A DNA stretch of 64,000 bases from NCBI GenBank assembly GCA_034440495.1, contig JAWXCE010000042.1:1-64000 (forward strand), read 5' to 3'. Positions within the stretch are counted from its first letter, which is position 1, and each line of letters begins with the position of its first letter. The notes under the pieces were generated by a model. It made no database searches and was not told the DNA's origin. It saw only the letters and a list, made by a program, of their open reading frames with translations. This document shows, piece by piece, positions 33,478 to 40,718 of the stretch. The stretch comes from JAWXCE01 sp034440495 (lineage in GTDB: Bacteria; Pseudomonadota; Alphaproteobacteria; Rhizobiales; Rhodomicrobiaceae). A program made the position numbers and the translations under genes.

Positions 33478-34467
33478 TCAAGCTTTTTTGGCGCGCTTCT
33501 CAGGCGTGGCGGCCGGTTTCGCGCCGTTGCTTTCAACTGCGACGGGCGTTTCGACCTGCGCTTCTGGTTCCGCACCCTGCATCGAAGCCGCGCCATTACT
33601 CATCACTAGCTCGCTGCCTTCAATACCTTCCGCTTCAGCAGGAGCGTTTTCCTTCGCTCCACCCTCGCGTCGTCCACGTCCGGCTGAACGGGAGCGTGAG
33701 CGGCGGCCACCCGGCGCGCCGTCAAGATCTTCGCCCGCCGGGTTTTCCATAGCGCCGGCGTCAACGCCAAACGAGCCTTGCGCCCGCTCGATGCCATCCA
33801 GCGCTGCCTTGGAGATCAGATCGCAGTACAGTGTTATCGCGCGGCCCGCATCGTCATTGCCGGGGATCGGATAGTTCACACCGTCCGGATCGCTGTTGGT
33901 GTCGACAATCGCAATGACGGGAATGCCAAGCTTGCGCGCTTCGGCAATCGCGATGGCTTCCTTGTTCGTGTCGATGATGAAGAGGATATCCGGCACGCCG
34001 CCCATATCCTTGATGCCGCCCAGCGCTTTTTCAAGCTTTTCGCGCTCGCGCGTCAAATTCAGCAGCTCTTTCTTGGTGAAGCCCTGCGATTGCGCCGCCG
34101 TAATATTCTCAAGCTCCCGAAGACGCTTGATGGAGTTGGTGATGGTTTTCCAGTTGGTCAGCATTCCGCCGAGCCAGCGGTGGTTCACATAATACTGGGC
34201 GGAAAGCTTTGCCGCCTCGGCAATGCCTTCCGACGCCTGCCGTTTGGTGCCGACGAACAGCACACGACCACCGCGCGCCACCGCGTCCGACACGGCGACG
34301 AGCGCCTGATGCAGCAATGGCACGGTTTTCGCCAGATCAATGATATGGATGTTGTTACGGCTCCCGAACAGGTAATCCTGCATTTTCGGGTTCCAGCGAT
34401 GCGTCTGGTGTCCAAAGTGAACGCCCGCTTCAAGAAGCTGACGCATAGTAAACTGTGGCACGGCCAT
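33478..34467 (-). CDS. rpsB: 30S ribosomal protein S2 with acidic/basic C-terminal extension
   Basis: A 329-residue S2 protein. The core (residues 1-235) has 'MRQLLEAGVHFGHQTHRWNPKM', 'NNIHIIDLAKTVPLL', 'NHRWLGGMLTNWKTI' and 'IPVIAIVDTNSDPDGVNYPIPGNDDA'. About 90 more residues form an Arg/Ser/Gly-rich then Glu/Ala-rich extension that ends in 'EKRAKKA'. S2 tails of this size occur in some Rhizobiales. It begins the long minus-strand operon, and GGAG precedes the ATG. A promoter and a folded leader lie upstream. Confidence 0.96.
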   Translation of the reverse strand: MAVPQFTMRQLLEAGVHFGHQTHRWNPKMQDYLFGSRNNIHIIDLAKTVPLLHQALVAVSDAVARGGRVLFVGTKRQASEGIAEAAKLSAQYYVNHRWLGGMLTNWKTITNSIKRLRELENITAAQSQGFTKKELLNLTREREKLEKALGGIKDMGGVPDILFIIDTNKEAIAIAEARKLGIPVIAIVDTNSDPDGVNYPIPGNDDAGRAITLYCDLISKAALDGIERAQGSFGVDAGAMENPAGEDLDGAPGGRRSRSRSAGRGRREGGAKENAPAEAEGIEGSELVMSNGAASMQGAEPEAQVETPVAVESNGAKPAATPEKRAKKA

Positions 34468-34498
34468 GGCTGTGCTCTCCTTTTTCCGGTTAAACCTC

Positions 34499-34568
34499 CA
34501 CGGGAACGTGAACGCCCGAGAGCGTCACCGGAGCTGGCATGCGCGAATGCAGGCCGCAATGTCCCGTG
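34499..34568 (-). promoter_or_regulatory. Structured 5' leader of rpsB (candidate autoregulatory RNA)
   Basis: On the minus strand the leader can fold with a closing stem CACGGGA/TCCCGTG (34562-34568 with 34499-34505). Inside it are a GCAT-TCGCGC-ATGC hairpin and a strong 7-bp hairpin GTGACGC-TCTCGG-GCG(T)TCAC (34508-34528). The closing stem ends 31 bases before the rpsB ATG. Such leaders upstream of ribosomal protein genes often bind the encoded protein, so repression by S2 is plausible. The assignment rests on base-pairing alone. Confidence 0.5.
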
Positions 34569-34582
34569 TGTGTGATGCGCTT

Positions 34583-34611
34583 GCTATAGCCGCATCATGG
34601 CACGCCCGCAA
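34583..34611 (-). promoter_or_regulatory. Predicted sigma-70 promoter of the rpsB operon
   Basis: On the minus strand TTGCGG (34606-34611) and TATAGC (34583-34588) are separated by exactly 17 bases. Transcription would begin about 34575, just before the folded rpsB leader. Confidence 0.6.
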
Positions 34612-34713
34612 GCGATATCAGTACATTTTGTGAAACCGGGGGGCGGCGAGATTTTGCTGCGGCGGTTAGCAGGACGTTGAGAACCGAAACAACGCAACAG
34701 CGCAATTTTGTTC

Positions 34714-34744
34714 AAAAAAACGCCGCACCTTATCGATGCGGCGT
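34714..34744 (-). terminator. Rho-independent terminator after the small Arg/Cys-rich secreted protein
   Basis: The arms ACGCCGCA and TGCGGCGT (34720-34744) form an 8-bp stem with a nine-base loop. A run of seven A on the plus strand (34714-34720) gives the minus-strand U-run. It lies 33 bases after the stop of the gene at 34778. The rest of the 34468-34777 gap holds the rpsB promoter and leader. Confidence 0.85.
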
Positions 34745-34777
34745 CTCCGAAAGTCAGAAGATGCTAATATTTCAGGA

Positions 34778-35038
34778 TTAGCGGCGGCACTTGCGCACAA
34801 CGCGGCAAGTCCGGCGGCCGTAACGGATAACGCATGTGCGTTTCACGGTGCAGCGGCGGCGATTGCGATTAAAGCGGCCTCTGTAACCGTAGCCACGGCC
34901 AACATTCAAAAGAACGCCAGCCTCGGTTGCCGCGACAGTTTGCGGCGCGACCGGAGCCGCGTTAGAGCCTGTGGATGGCACGACAGAAAAAGCCAGAGCG
35001 CCGAGAAGAGCTACGCCTGCGAGTTTCATTTTCAACAT
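34778..35038 (-). CDS. Small secreted Arg/Cys-rich basic protein
   Basis: An 86-residue protein with a clear signal peptide (MLKMKLAGVALLGALAFSVV, cleavage probably after SNA). A neutral spacer and a Gly/Tyr/Arg patch follow. The last 26 residues are strongly basic with four cysteines spaced C-5-C-8-C-5-C. GGAGAC lies directly upstream of the ATG at 35036-35038 and a strong terminator follows. It is therefore an expressed single-gene unit despite its size. No known family is recognised. Small cationic cysteine-paired exported proteins may bind nucleic acid, envelope polymers or other cells, but nothing decides this. The same central spacing occurs in the Gly-rich protein at 2986-3549. Confidence 0.78.
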   Translation of the reverse strand: MLKMKLAGVALLGALAFSVVPSTGSNAAPVAPQTVAATEAGVLLNVGRGYGYRGRFNRNRRRCTVKRTCVIRYGRRTCRVVRKCRR

Positions 35039-35196
35039 AAAAGTCTCCTTGATTTATACACCCGCCGATACTAGGCAGCGGAACATGAACACAACTCACA
35101 ATTTCTATAACGATAAATGGTTCCGCGATAACAAATGCTTGAGCAGTGTCGACGCAACATGTGTCTATTCTAGTGGACAGTGACCGCATCATGCGT

Positions 35197-35973
35197 TCAA
35201 CCTAAACCTGCGGTACATATGACAAGCACCGCGCATTGCACGGTAAATGCAATAACGCCGAGACCGTCGCCAAAAATACCTCCGACCTTACGCTTCATTT
35301 GCCAAACAAAAAACGCTGTCATGCCGGCTCCGACGCTAATCGCGGCTAAAGCCCCCGCTGGATAGTAAATGAACAGCGCCATCATCCATGGCGCCGCCGC
35401 TAACGCAGCGACGGCGAGATCGCCGCGCCGCGGCTGCGCGCCTACGTCCTTTACAAGACTTTGCCGGGATAATGGCGCCGCCGCTGACATGGCGAACACG
35501 GCGCAGAGGCGTGCCAGAGACCCCGCGCCTGCCGCCGCCGCAATAGCGCCCAAACCCGGCAAGGCAGCCAGCGCCGATGCGCGCACAAGAAGCCCTAGCG
35601 CGAGGCCTGTTGCCCCGTAACTTCCGATGCGGCTGTCCTTTAAAATCTCAAGCGTTTTCTCGGGCGAAACGCCGCCGCCCATGGCGTCGCAATAATCCGC
35701 CAGGGCGTCTTCGTGAAAAGCGCCGGTCACCAGCGCTTCGACGGCAAGGGCGAGAGCGGCGGCCACCAGTGGTGGTAGAAGCAGCGAAAGCAGCGCAAAC
35801 GCAATCCCCGTTGACAAACCGACAAAACCGCCGACCAGCGGAAAGTAGCGCGGCGACCTTTTCAGATCCGCCTCCCACTCCGCGCCAGTCGATCCGGACG
35901 GGATCGGGATGCGCGTGAGAAACTGCACCGCCATCAAAACAGCGCGCCACTCGCCGTGCAGGGTTTTGCGCAT
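35197..35973 (-). CDS. cobS: Adenosylcobinamide-GDP ribazoletransferase (cobalamin synthase)
   Basis: A 258-residue integral membrane enzyme that joins adenosylcobinamide-GDP and alpha-ribazole, a last step of vitamin B12 assembly. Features: 'AVQFLTRIPIPSG' at the start, 'YFPLVGGFVGLSTG', and 'GAFHEDALADYCDAMGGGVSPEKTLEILKDSRIGSYG', which has the CobS metal-binding acidic motif. Several hydrophobic helices follow. The ATG at 35971-35973 overlaps the cobT stop (TGATG), so translation is coupled. Confidence 0.95.
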   Translation of the reverse strand: MRKTLHGEWRAVLMAVQFLTRIPIPSGSTGAEWEADLKRSPRYFPLVGGFVGLSTGIAFALLSLLLPPLVAAALALAVEALVTGAFHEDALADYCDAMGGGVSPEKTLEILKDSRIGSYGATGLALGLLVRASALAALPGLGAIAAAAGAGSLARLCAVFAMSAAAPLSRQSLVKDVGAQPRRGDLAVAALAAAPWMMALFIYYPAGALAAISVGAGMTAFFVWQMKRKVGGIFGDGLGVIAFTVQCAVLVICTAGLG

Positions 35974-36998
35974 CACCTGAGAAATGACTGCAATTCCGCC
36001 ATCTCGCGCAAAATGGCGGCGGCGGCGTCTAGCAGCGGCGCAAAAAGTAGCGCCCCGGTTCCCTCGCCAAGTCGCATTTGCCAATCCAGGTAGGGGTCGA
36101 GATCAAGCGCCTCCAGGCAGAGGCGATGCGATGGTTCTGGCGAAAGGCTTGCAGCGATCATGACGCGGCTAGATCCCGGGAACATCCGCTCCGCAATGAG
36201 CGCCGCAGCGCCACACACAGCGCCATCCAGCACCACAGGCGTGCGCCTTGCGGCGGCTTCCGCGTAAAATCCAGCCATCGCCGCAATTTCCAGGCCGCAG
36301 ACGCTCGCTATTGCCGCCTCGTGCCCGCCCGCCATCGCAATGGCGTTCGCACGCGCCACTGCTACCCGCGCAATATTTTGCTTGCTGTCCAATATGGCGG
36401 GAGTTGCGCCGCCCCCCGTCCCCACCGCCAGCTCCGCGTTTTCACCACACAAAAACGCAGTCAGGCACGCACTTGCAGTCGTGTTGCCTATGCCTGCTTC
36501 CCCCGAGATTAGAATGCGAGCGCCAGACGCAACCGCGCGCGCAGCCGCCGCCCGCCCCACGGCTAAAGCGGCTCTGAATTCGTCGCCTGTCAGAGCGGGT
36601 TCCCGGCTCATGTCGCGGCTGCCCTCGCGGATGCGGGCCGAAACCCAGTTCTCAGCGGCAACAGGAAGAGCCGCGCCTGTCAGGCCGACATCGACAATTT
36701 CCAGCGCGGCGCCGACAGAGCGTGCCAGAACTGCACAACCGGAGACGCCTGCAAGCGAGGCTTGCGCCACCGCCGCCGTCACGCTCTGCGGCCACATCGT
36801 GACGCCAGTCGTCGCGACGCCATGGTCGGCGACGAACAGGGTGAATTGCACGGGCCGCGTTTGTATATCCAGCGTTTCCTGGATGACGCAAAGCGTGGCC
36901 GCCAAATCCTCCAGACGCCCGAGACTGCCCGGCGGCTTGGCTTTGGCTGCTAACGCCTCACGCGCCCTTGCCTCCCAGCTTTGCGCAAACAATTCCAT
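35973..36998 (-). CDS. cobT: Nicotinate-nucleotide--dimethylbenzimidazole phosphoribosyltransferase
   Basis: A 341-residue enzyme that makes alpha-ribazole 5'-phosphate, the lower ligand precursor of cobalamin. Motifs: 'KPPGSLGRLEDLAATLC', 'FVADHGVATTGVTMWPQSVT', 'ISGEAGIGNTTASACLTAFL', and 'LRLGEGTGA' as 'QMRLGEGTGALLFAPLLDAA', which contains the catalytic Glu. AGGAGC precedes ATG at 36996-36998. It is co-translated with cobS. No other cob genes and no B12 riboswitch-like leader are visible in the 100 bp separating it from the divergent aminotransferase. Confidence 0.95.
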   Translation of the reverse strand: MELFAQSWEARAREALAAKAKPPGSLGRLEDLAATLCVIQETLDIQTRPVQFTLFVADHGVATTGVTMWPQSVTAAVAQASLAGVSGCAVLARSVGAALEIVDVGLTGAALPVAAENWVSARIREGSRDMSREPALTGDEFRAALAVGRAAAARAVASGARILISGEAGIGNTTASACLTAFLCGENAELAVGTGGGATPAILDSKQNIARVAVARANAIAMAGGHEAAIASVCGLEIAAMAGFYAEAAARRTPVVLDGAVCGAAALIAERMFPGSSRVMIAASLSPEPSHRLCLEALDLDPYLDWQMRLGEGTGALLFAPLLDAAAAILREMAELQSFLR

Positions 36999-37098
36999 AA
37001 TAGCTCCTTGCCGCACTTTGCGTGGCGCATGTTTGTGGTAATCTCACTGCCGAGTTACGCGGGCGCTATGATGCGCGCAACAGACTTTGAGGTTTCGC

Positions 37099-38430
37099 AT
37101 GAATTACGCTGCCCCATTCGCCGCCAATAGCCTGGAAAACCATTGGATGCCGTTCTCGGCCAATCGCGACTTCAAGGTCGAGCCGCGTCTGGTGGTCAAA
37201 TCGCAAGGTATGTACTTGTGGGATCACAAGGGAGGAAAAATCCTCGATGGGTCGTCGGCCCTGTTCAACGTCGCGCTTGGTCACAGCCGCCCCGAAATCG
37301 CCGTAGCGGTACACGCGCAGCTTTTGGAAAATGATTACTCGCCATTCTTCCAGATGGGCCACCCTGGCGGCTTCGAACTGGCGCGCATGGTGAGCAATGT
37401 TCTGCCTGACGGCTTCGAGCATGTGTTTTTCGTCAACTCCGGCTCGGAAGCCATCGACAGTGCCCTGAAAATCATCATGGCGTATAATCAGGCGCGGGGG
37501 GAAGCGTCGCGCGTGCGTATGGTTTCGCGCGAGCGCGCCTATCACGGAGTCAACATTGGCGGCACGTCGCTGTCGGGCATGGTGCGCAATCGCGACGCCT
37601 TCCCGCTGATGATGCCGCATGTCGCCTTTATGCGCCACACCTGGCTGCCCGAAAACCGCTTCACGCGTGGCGAGGGCGAGCACGGCGTTGAGTTGGCGGA
37701 CGATTTGCAGCGCATCGTGGATATGTTCGGCGCGAAAACAATCGCCGCCTGCTTTGTTGAGCCGGTAGCTGGTTCAACGGGATGCCTGGTGCCGCCAAAA
37801 GGCTATCTCAAGCGATTGCGGGAGATTTGCGACAAACACGGCATTTTGCTGGTGTTCGATGAAGTCATCACCGGCTTCGGGCGGCTTGGCGGGCCATTCG
37901 GCGCGGATGTGTTCGACGTTAAGCCCGACATCATAACAATGGCCAAGGCGATCACCAACGGCGCACAACCGATGGGCGCGGTCGCTGTGCGCGAGGAGAT
38001 TTACGACACCATCGTAAATGCCGGGCAGGCCAACGTCATCGAGTTCTTCCACGGCTACACCTACTCCGCTCATCCGACCGCGTGCGCCGCAGGCATCGCT
38101 ACCCAGAGGATTTTCGCGGATGAGAAGATTTTCTACAGAGCGGCGGCGATGTCGGAGTATTTCCTCGACAAGGTTTACGCGCTTCGCGACATCGATCTTG
38201 TTACCGACATTCGCGGCATCGGCATGATGGCGGCTATCGATGTGAAGCCGGACGGCGCTGTGGGGACGCGCGGCACGGCAATGCAGAAAAAACTGTTCTG
38301 GAACGGCCTGCACGTCAAGTTCACGGGGGACGCAGGCATCATAGCGCCGCCCCTTGTTGCGGAGCGGGAGCATATCGACGAGTTATGTCATGTGCTGCGC
38401 ACAACGCTAGAAAGCATCGCCCGCGCTTAG
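37099..38430 (+). CDS. Class III omega-amino acid--pyruvate aminotransferase
   Basis: A 443-residue PLP enzyme of the omega-transaminase group (beta-alanine or other omega-amino acid with pyruvate). It has 'ENHWMPFSANRDFK', 'GMYLWDHKGGKILDGSSALFNVALGH', and 'FVNSGSEAIDSALKIIMAYNQ'. Later come 'VFDEVITGFGRLGGPFGADVFDVKPDIITMAKAITNG', containing the Asp and the catalytic Lys, and 'HGYTYSAHPTACAAG'. ATG at 37099 has TGAGG upstream; a TTG four codons earlier is less likely. The true amino donor cannot be read from the sequence. Its stop overlaps the convergent small gene by four bases. Confidence 0.92.
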   Translation: MNYAAPFAANSLENHWMPFSANRDFKVEPRLVVKSQGMYLWDHKGGKILDGSSALFNVALGHSRPEIAVAVHAQLLENDYSPFFQMGHPGGFELARMVSNVLPDGFEHVFFVNSGSEAIDSALKIIMAYNQARGEASRVRMVSRERAYHGVNIGGTSLSGMVRNRDAFPLMMPHVAFMRHTWLPENRFTRGEGEHGVELADDLQRIVDMFGAKTIAACFVEPVAGSTGCLVPPKGYLKRLREICDKHGILLVFDEVITGFGRLGGPFGADVFDVKPDIITMAKAITNGAQPMGAVAVREEIYDTIVNAGQANVIEFFHGYTYSAHPTACAAGIATQRIFADEKIFYRAAAMSEYFLDKVYALRDIDLVTDIRGIGMMAAIDVKPDGAVGTRGTAMQKKLFWNGLHVKFTGDAGIIAPPLVAEREHIDELCHVLRTTLESIARA

Positions 38431-38645
38431 AAAACGCGGACTAGCGTCTTGATCGGGCCACGCGGCTGGCCCGATCTGGCGCTAATTTCAAGGTCCTGCT
38501 GCTCAATGATAGATTTCGCAGGCGTGTCACCCTCAAGGCCACCCAGCTCGGAGCTGAGAACTTTGCGGTTGGATGTCTGCGTACCGTCTTCATAGAGCAC
38601 ATTAAATAAGACGAATGATGTCTTGGCCGTCGGTTTGCGGGCCAT
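38427..38645 (-). CDS. Conserved small protein of unknown function (72 aa)
   Basis: A 72-residue soluble protein beginning 'MARKPTAKTSFVLFNVLYEDG' with a strong AGGAGA site before the ATG. It has no signal peptide, membrane segment or cysteine. Composition is ordinary and the middle looks like a short beta-strand unit ('QQDLEISARSG'). It is the last of three consecutive small minus-strand genes (38427-39133). I do not recognise a family. Confidence 0.7.
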   Translation of the reverse strand: MARKPTAKTSFVLFNVLYEDGTQTSNRKVLSSELGGLEGDTPAKSIIEQQDLEISARSGQPRGPIKTLVRVF

Positions 38646-38679
38646 AATAGTCTCCTGAAATAGATGATAACTTCTGCGA

Positions 38680-38880
38680 TCAGTTCAGATCGGTTTCTCG
38701 CGCCGTTCGCTCAAAGGTTTCCAGCGCGCACTGAATGCGATAAACGGCGGGTCCGTTTTCCGTGGGCATGAGCCGCGTGACTTTACACGGCTTGCTTGCG
38801 ACGTCCGACTGTGTCGGCACTCGCAAAAGTGCGCGCCCTGTGAACGTTAAGTCGTCCCCCACTTTAAACTTGTGTGGCAT
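38680..38880 (-). CDS. Conserved small protein of unknown function, beta-rich (66 aa)
   Basis: A 66-residue protein starting 'MPHKFKVGDDLTFTGRALLRV', with 'CKVTRLMPTENGPAVYRIQ' and ending 'ARETDLN'. The pattern K-F-K-V-G-x-x-V/L, then 'x-V-x-R-L-x-P', then 'Y-R-I/V' and 'R-E-S/T-x-L' recalls small uncharacterised Bradyrhizobium-type proteins with an SH3-like beta barrel. That link is from memory and no function is known. GAGGCGA precedes ATG at 38878-38880. The frame extends to 39096, but that part overlaps the next gene upstream. Confidence 0.72.
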   Translation of the reverse strand: MPHKFKVGDDLTFTGRALLRVPTQSDVASKPCKVTRLMPTENGPAVYRIQCALETFERTARETDLN

Positions 38881-38899
38881 AGTCGCCTCGCTATTTCGA

Positions 38900-39133
38900 T
38901 TAAGCCACCGCTTGCTCGCGGTTGAGATGTGAACGTATCTGATCGGCGTTAAAACGCTCATCGTCGATTTGCATAACGACGCTGGCGAGCAGATCGCCTT
39001 TGAAGTGGTCGCGAACGAAACTGAGCGCTTCATCCCCGGTGTTAAAGCGGTAGTAGCCAAGGCCGCGACGGCTGCGGCCACCGACTGAGCCAACAAATAG
39101 CTCGGCAGGCGAGGTGTGATTAAAATTTTCCAT
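38900..39133 (-). CDS. Conserved small protein of unknown function (77 aa)
   Basis: A 77-residue protein starting 'MENFNHTSPAELFVGSVGG'. The segment 'LGYYRFNTGDEALSFVRDHFKG' followed by 'VVMQIDDERFNADQIRSHL' resembles short uncharacterised rhizobial proteins (YRRFxTxxEAVRFxxE...DEERFDxxxI). That resemblance is from memory. It is first of three small genes separated by 19 and 34 bp, probably one transcript. The start ATG (39131-39133) has only a weak ribosome-binding site; a frame to 39208 exists but looks non-coding. Confidence 0.7.
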   Translation of the reverse strand: MENFNHTSPAELFVGSVGGRSRRGLGYYRFNTGDEALSFVRDHFKGDLLASVVMQIDDERFNADQIRSHLNREQAVA

Positions 39134-39357
39134 GACTAATAGATGGAGATTGTGACGGCGAATTACATTAGGCCGTCTGATCCTTGATACACAACATATG
39201 ACATACATTTGAACGGGTAACGCGACCCCTACATCACTGAATTGTTAGCTATTTTCTCTCGCAAAGACGCTAAGCCGCCATTATGCCCATTTGCCGGGAA
39301 CCAAAAACCGCCATGCGTCCTTATTGGTTTACAACTCCCAAAACTAAAGGATGTCAG

Positions 39358-40689
39358 ATGAAACTTTATTTAACGGCTCCGCTGCTGCTAGCGCTTTTCA
39401 GCGCCAATGCGTGGGCAGACGCAGCACCTATCACCGATAGCATGGGCAAAGACCCTAAACTGCCCAAGCCAGAATCTTCATGGTTACCAACCGTTAACAT
39501 CGCACCCGCCAAGGGCTGGACGGGAACCGGGACGCCAAAAGCTGGCGAAGGTTTGAAAGTCGCCGCGCTGGCTGAAGGGTTAGACCACCCGCGCTGGGTT
39601 TACGTTCTTCCAAACGGCGATGTGCTAGTCGCGGAGACAAATGCGCCTGAACGGCCCGATCACGGCAACAGCATTCGCGGCTACGTGCAAGGAGTCGTCA
39701 TGAAACGCGCGGGAGCGGCGACTCCAACCGCAAACCGCATCACACTCCTTCGCGATGCAGATGGCGACGGCGTGGCGGAAGGCAAATTTCCGTTTATCAC
39801 CGGCCTGAATTCGCCTTTCGGTATGGCCTTGGTTGGCGATAATCTCTACGTCGCAAACACCGACGCCGTGGTGCGCTTTCCTTACAAAGAGGGTCAGACG
39901 CAAATCACGCAAGCCCCGGTTAAATTATCCGATCTGCCCGGCGGCACGCTGAACCATCACTGGACAAAAAGCCTGATCGCCAGCCGCGACGGAACTAAGC
40001 TTTACGCAGGCGTCGGCTCGAACAGCAATGTCGGCGAAAACGGCATGGACAAGGAAGACAAACGCGCCGCCGTTTGGGAGATCGATCTCGCGACCGGCGC
40101 AAACCGGGTGTTCGCGTCCGGCCTGCGCAATCCTGTTGGCCTGTCAATCGAACCGCAGACAGGCGCACTTTGGGCGGCTGTGAACGAACGCGATGAAATC
40201 GGTCCTGATCTTGTTCCCGATTATATGACGTCCGTGAAAGATGGCGGCTTTTACGGCTGGCCTTACAGCTATTATGGCGCGAATGTCGATGAACGTATTC
40301 AGCCTGCCCGGCCTGATCTTGTCGCCAAAGCCATAAAGCCGGATTACGCGCTTGGTGCGCACACCGCATCACTGGGCTTGACATTCGCCGAGGGTGCGAA
40401 GTTACCAGAACGCTTCAGAAATGGCGCCTTCGTCGGACAGCATGGCTCGTGGAACCGCACGCCTCCGAGCGGTTATAAGGTTATCTTTGTGCCGTTTGAG
40501 AATGGCCAGCCCTCAGGACCGGCTTTGGACGTGCTGACAGGCTTTCTTGACGCGGATAAAAACGCGCTGGGTCGCCCTGTTGGGGTCGCCATCGATAAAA
40601 GCGGCGCGTTGCTAGTCGCGGACGATGTTGGCAACAAAATCTGGCGCGTTCAATCCAGCGAGCCGCAACGCGACGCTGCCGCGCAGTAA
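39358..40689 (+). CDS. Sorbosone dehydrogenase family / PQQ-type beta-propeller oxidoreductase, secreted
   Basis: A 443-residue exported protein. The signal peptide is MKLYLTAPLLLALFSANAWA. The six-bladed propeller of the soluble glucose/sorbosone dehydrogenase family follows, with 'GLDHPRWVYVLPNGDVLVAET', 'LLRDADGDGVAE', 'NSPFGMALVGDNLYVANTD', 'LPGGTLNHHWTKSL', 'GLRNPVGLSIEP', and 'FVGQHGSWNRTPPSGYKV'. Members oxidise sugars or aldehydes in the periplasm, usually with PQQ, but the actual substrate is unknown. AAGGAT precedes ATG at 39358. It stands alone and converges on nhaA. Confidence 0.9.
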   Translation: MKLYLTAPLLLALFSANAWADAAPITDSMGKDPKLPKPESSWLPTVNIAPAKGWTGTGTPKAGEGLKVAALAEGLDHPRWVYVLPNGDVLVAETNAPERPDHGNSIRGYVQGVVMKRAGAATPTANRITLLRDADGDGVAEGKFPFITGLNSPFGMALVGDNLYVANTDAVVRFPYKEGQTQITQAPVKLSDLPGGTLNHHWTKSLIASRDGTKLYAGVGSNSNVGENGMDKEDKRAAVWEIDLATGANRVFASGLRNPVGLSIEPQTGALWAAVNERDEIGPDLVPDYMTSVKDGGFYGWPYSYYGANVDERIQPARPDLVAKAIKPDYALGAHTASLGLTFAEGAKLPERFRNGAFVGQHGSWNRTPPSGYKVIFVPFENGQPSGPALDVLTGFLDADKNALGRPVGVAIDKSGALLVADDVGNKIWRVQSSEPQRDAAAQ

Positions 40690-40693
40690 GGGC

Positions 40694-40718
40694 GAGGGGG
40701 CGGGTTTGTCCCGCCCTC
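40694..40718. terminator. GC-rich hairpin between two convergent genes
   Basis: GAGGGGGCGGG and CCCGCCCTC form a long GC stem around TTTGT, located directly after the sorbosone-dehydrogenase-like stop and at the nhaA stop. There is no proper U-run on either side, so termination is likely but not certain. Confidence 0.5.

Noticed and set aside
36999..37098. Cobalamin riboswitch upstream of cobT
   Set aside because: The gap is about 100 bp, and I see no B12-box-like sequence or extended fold.
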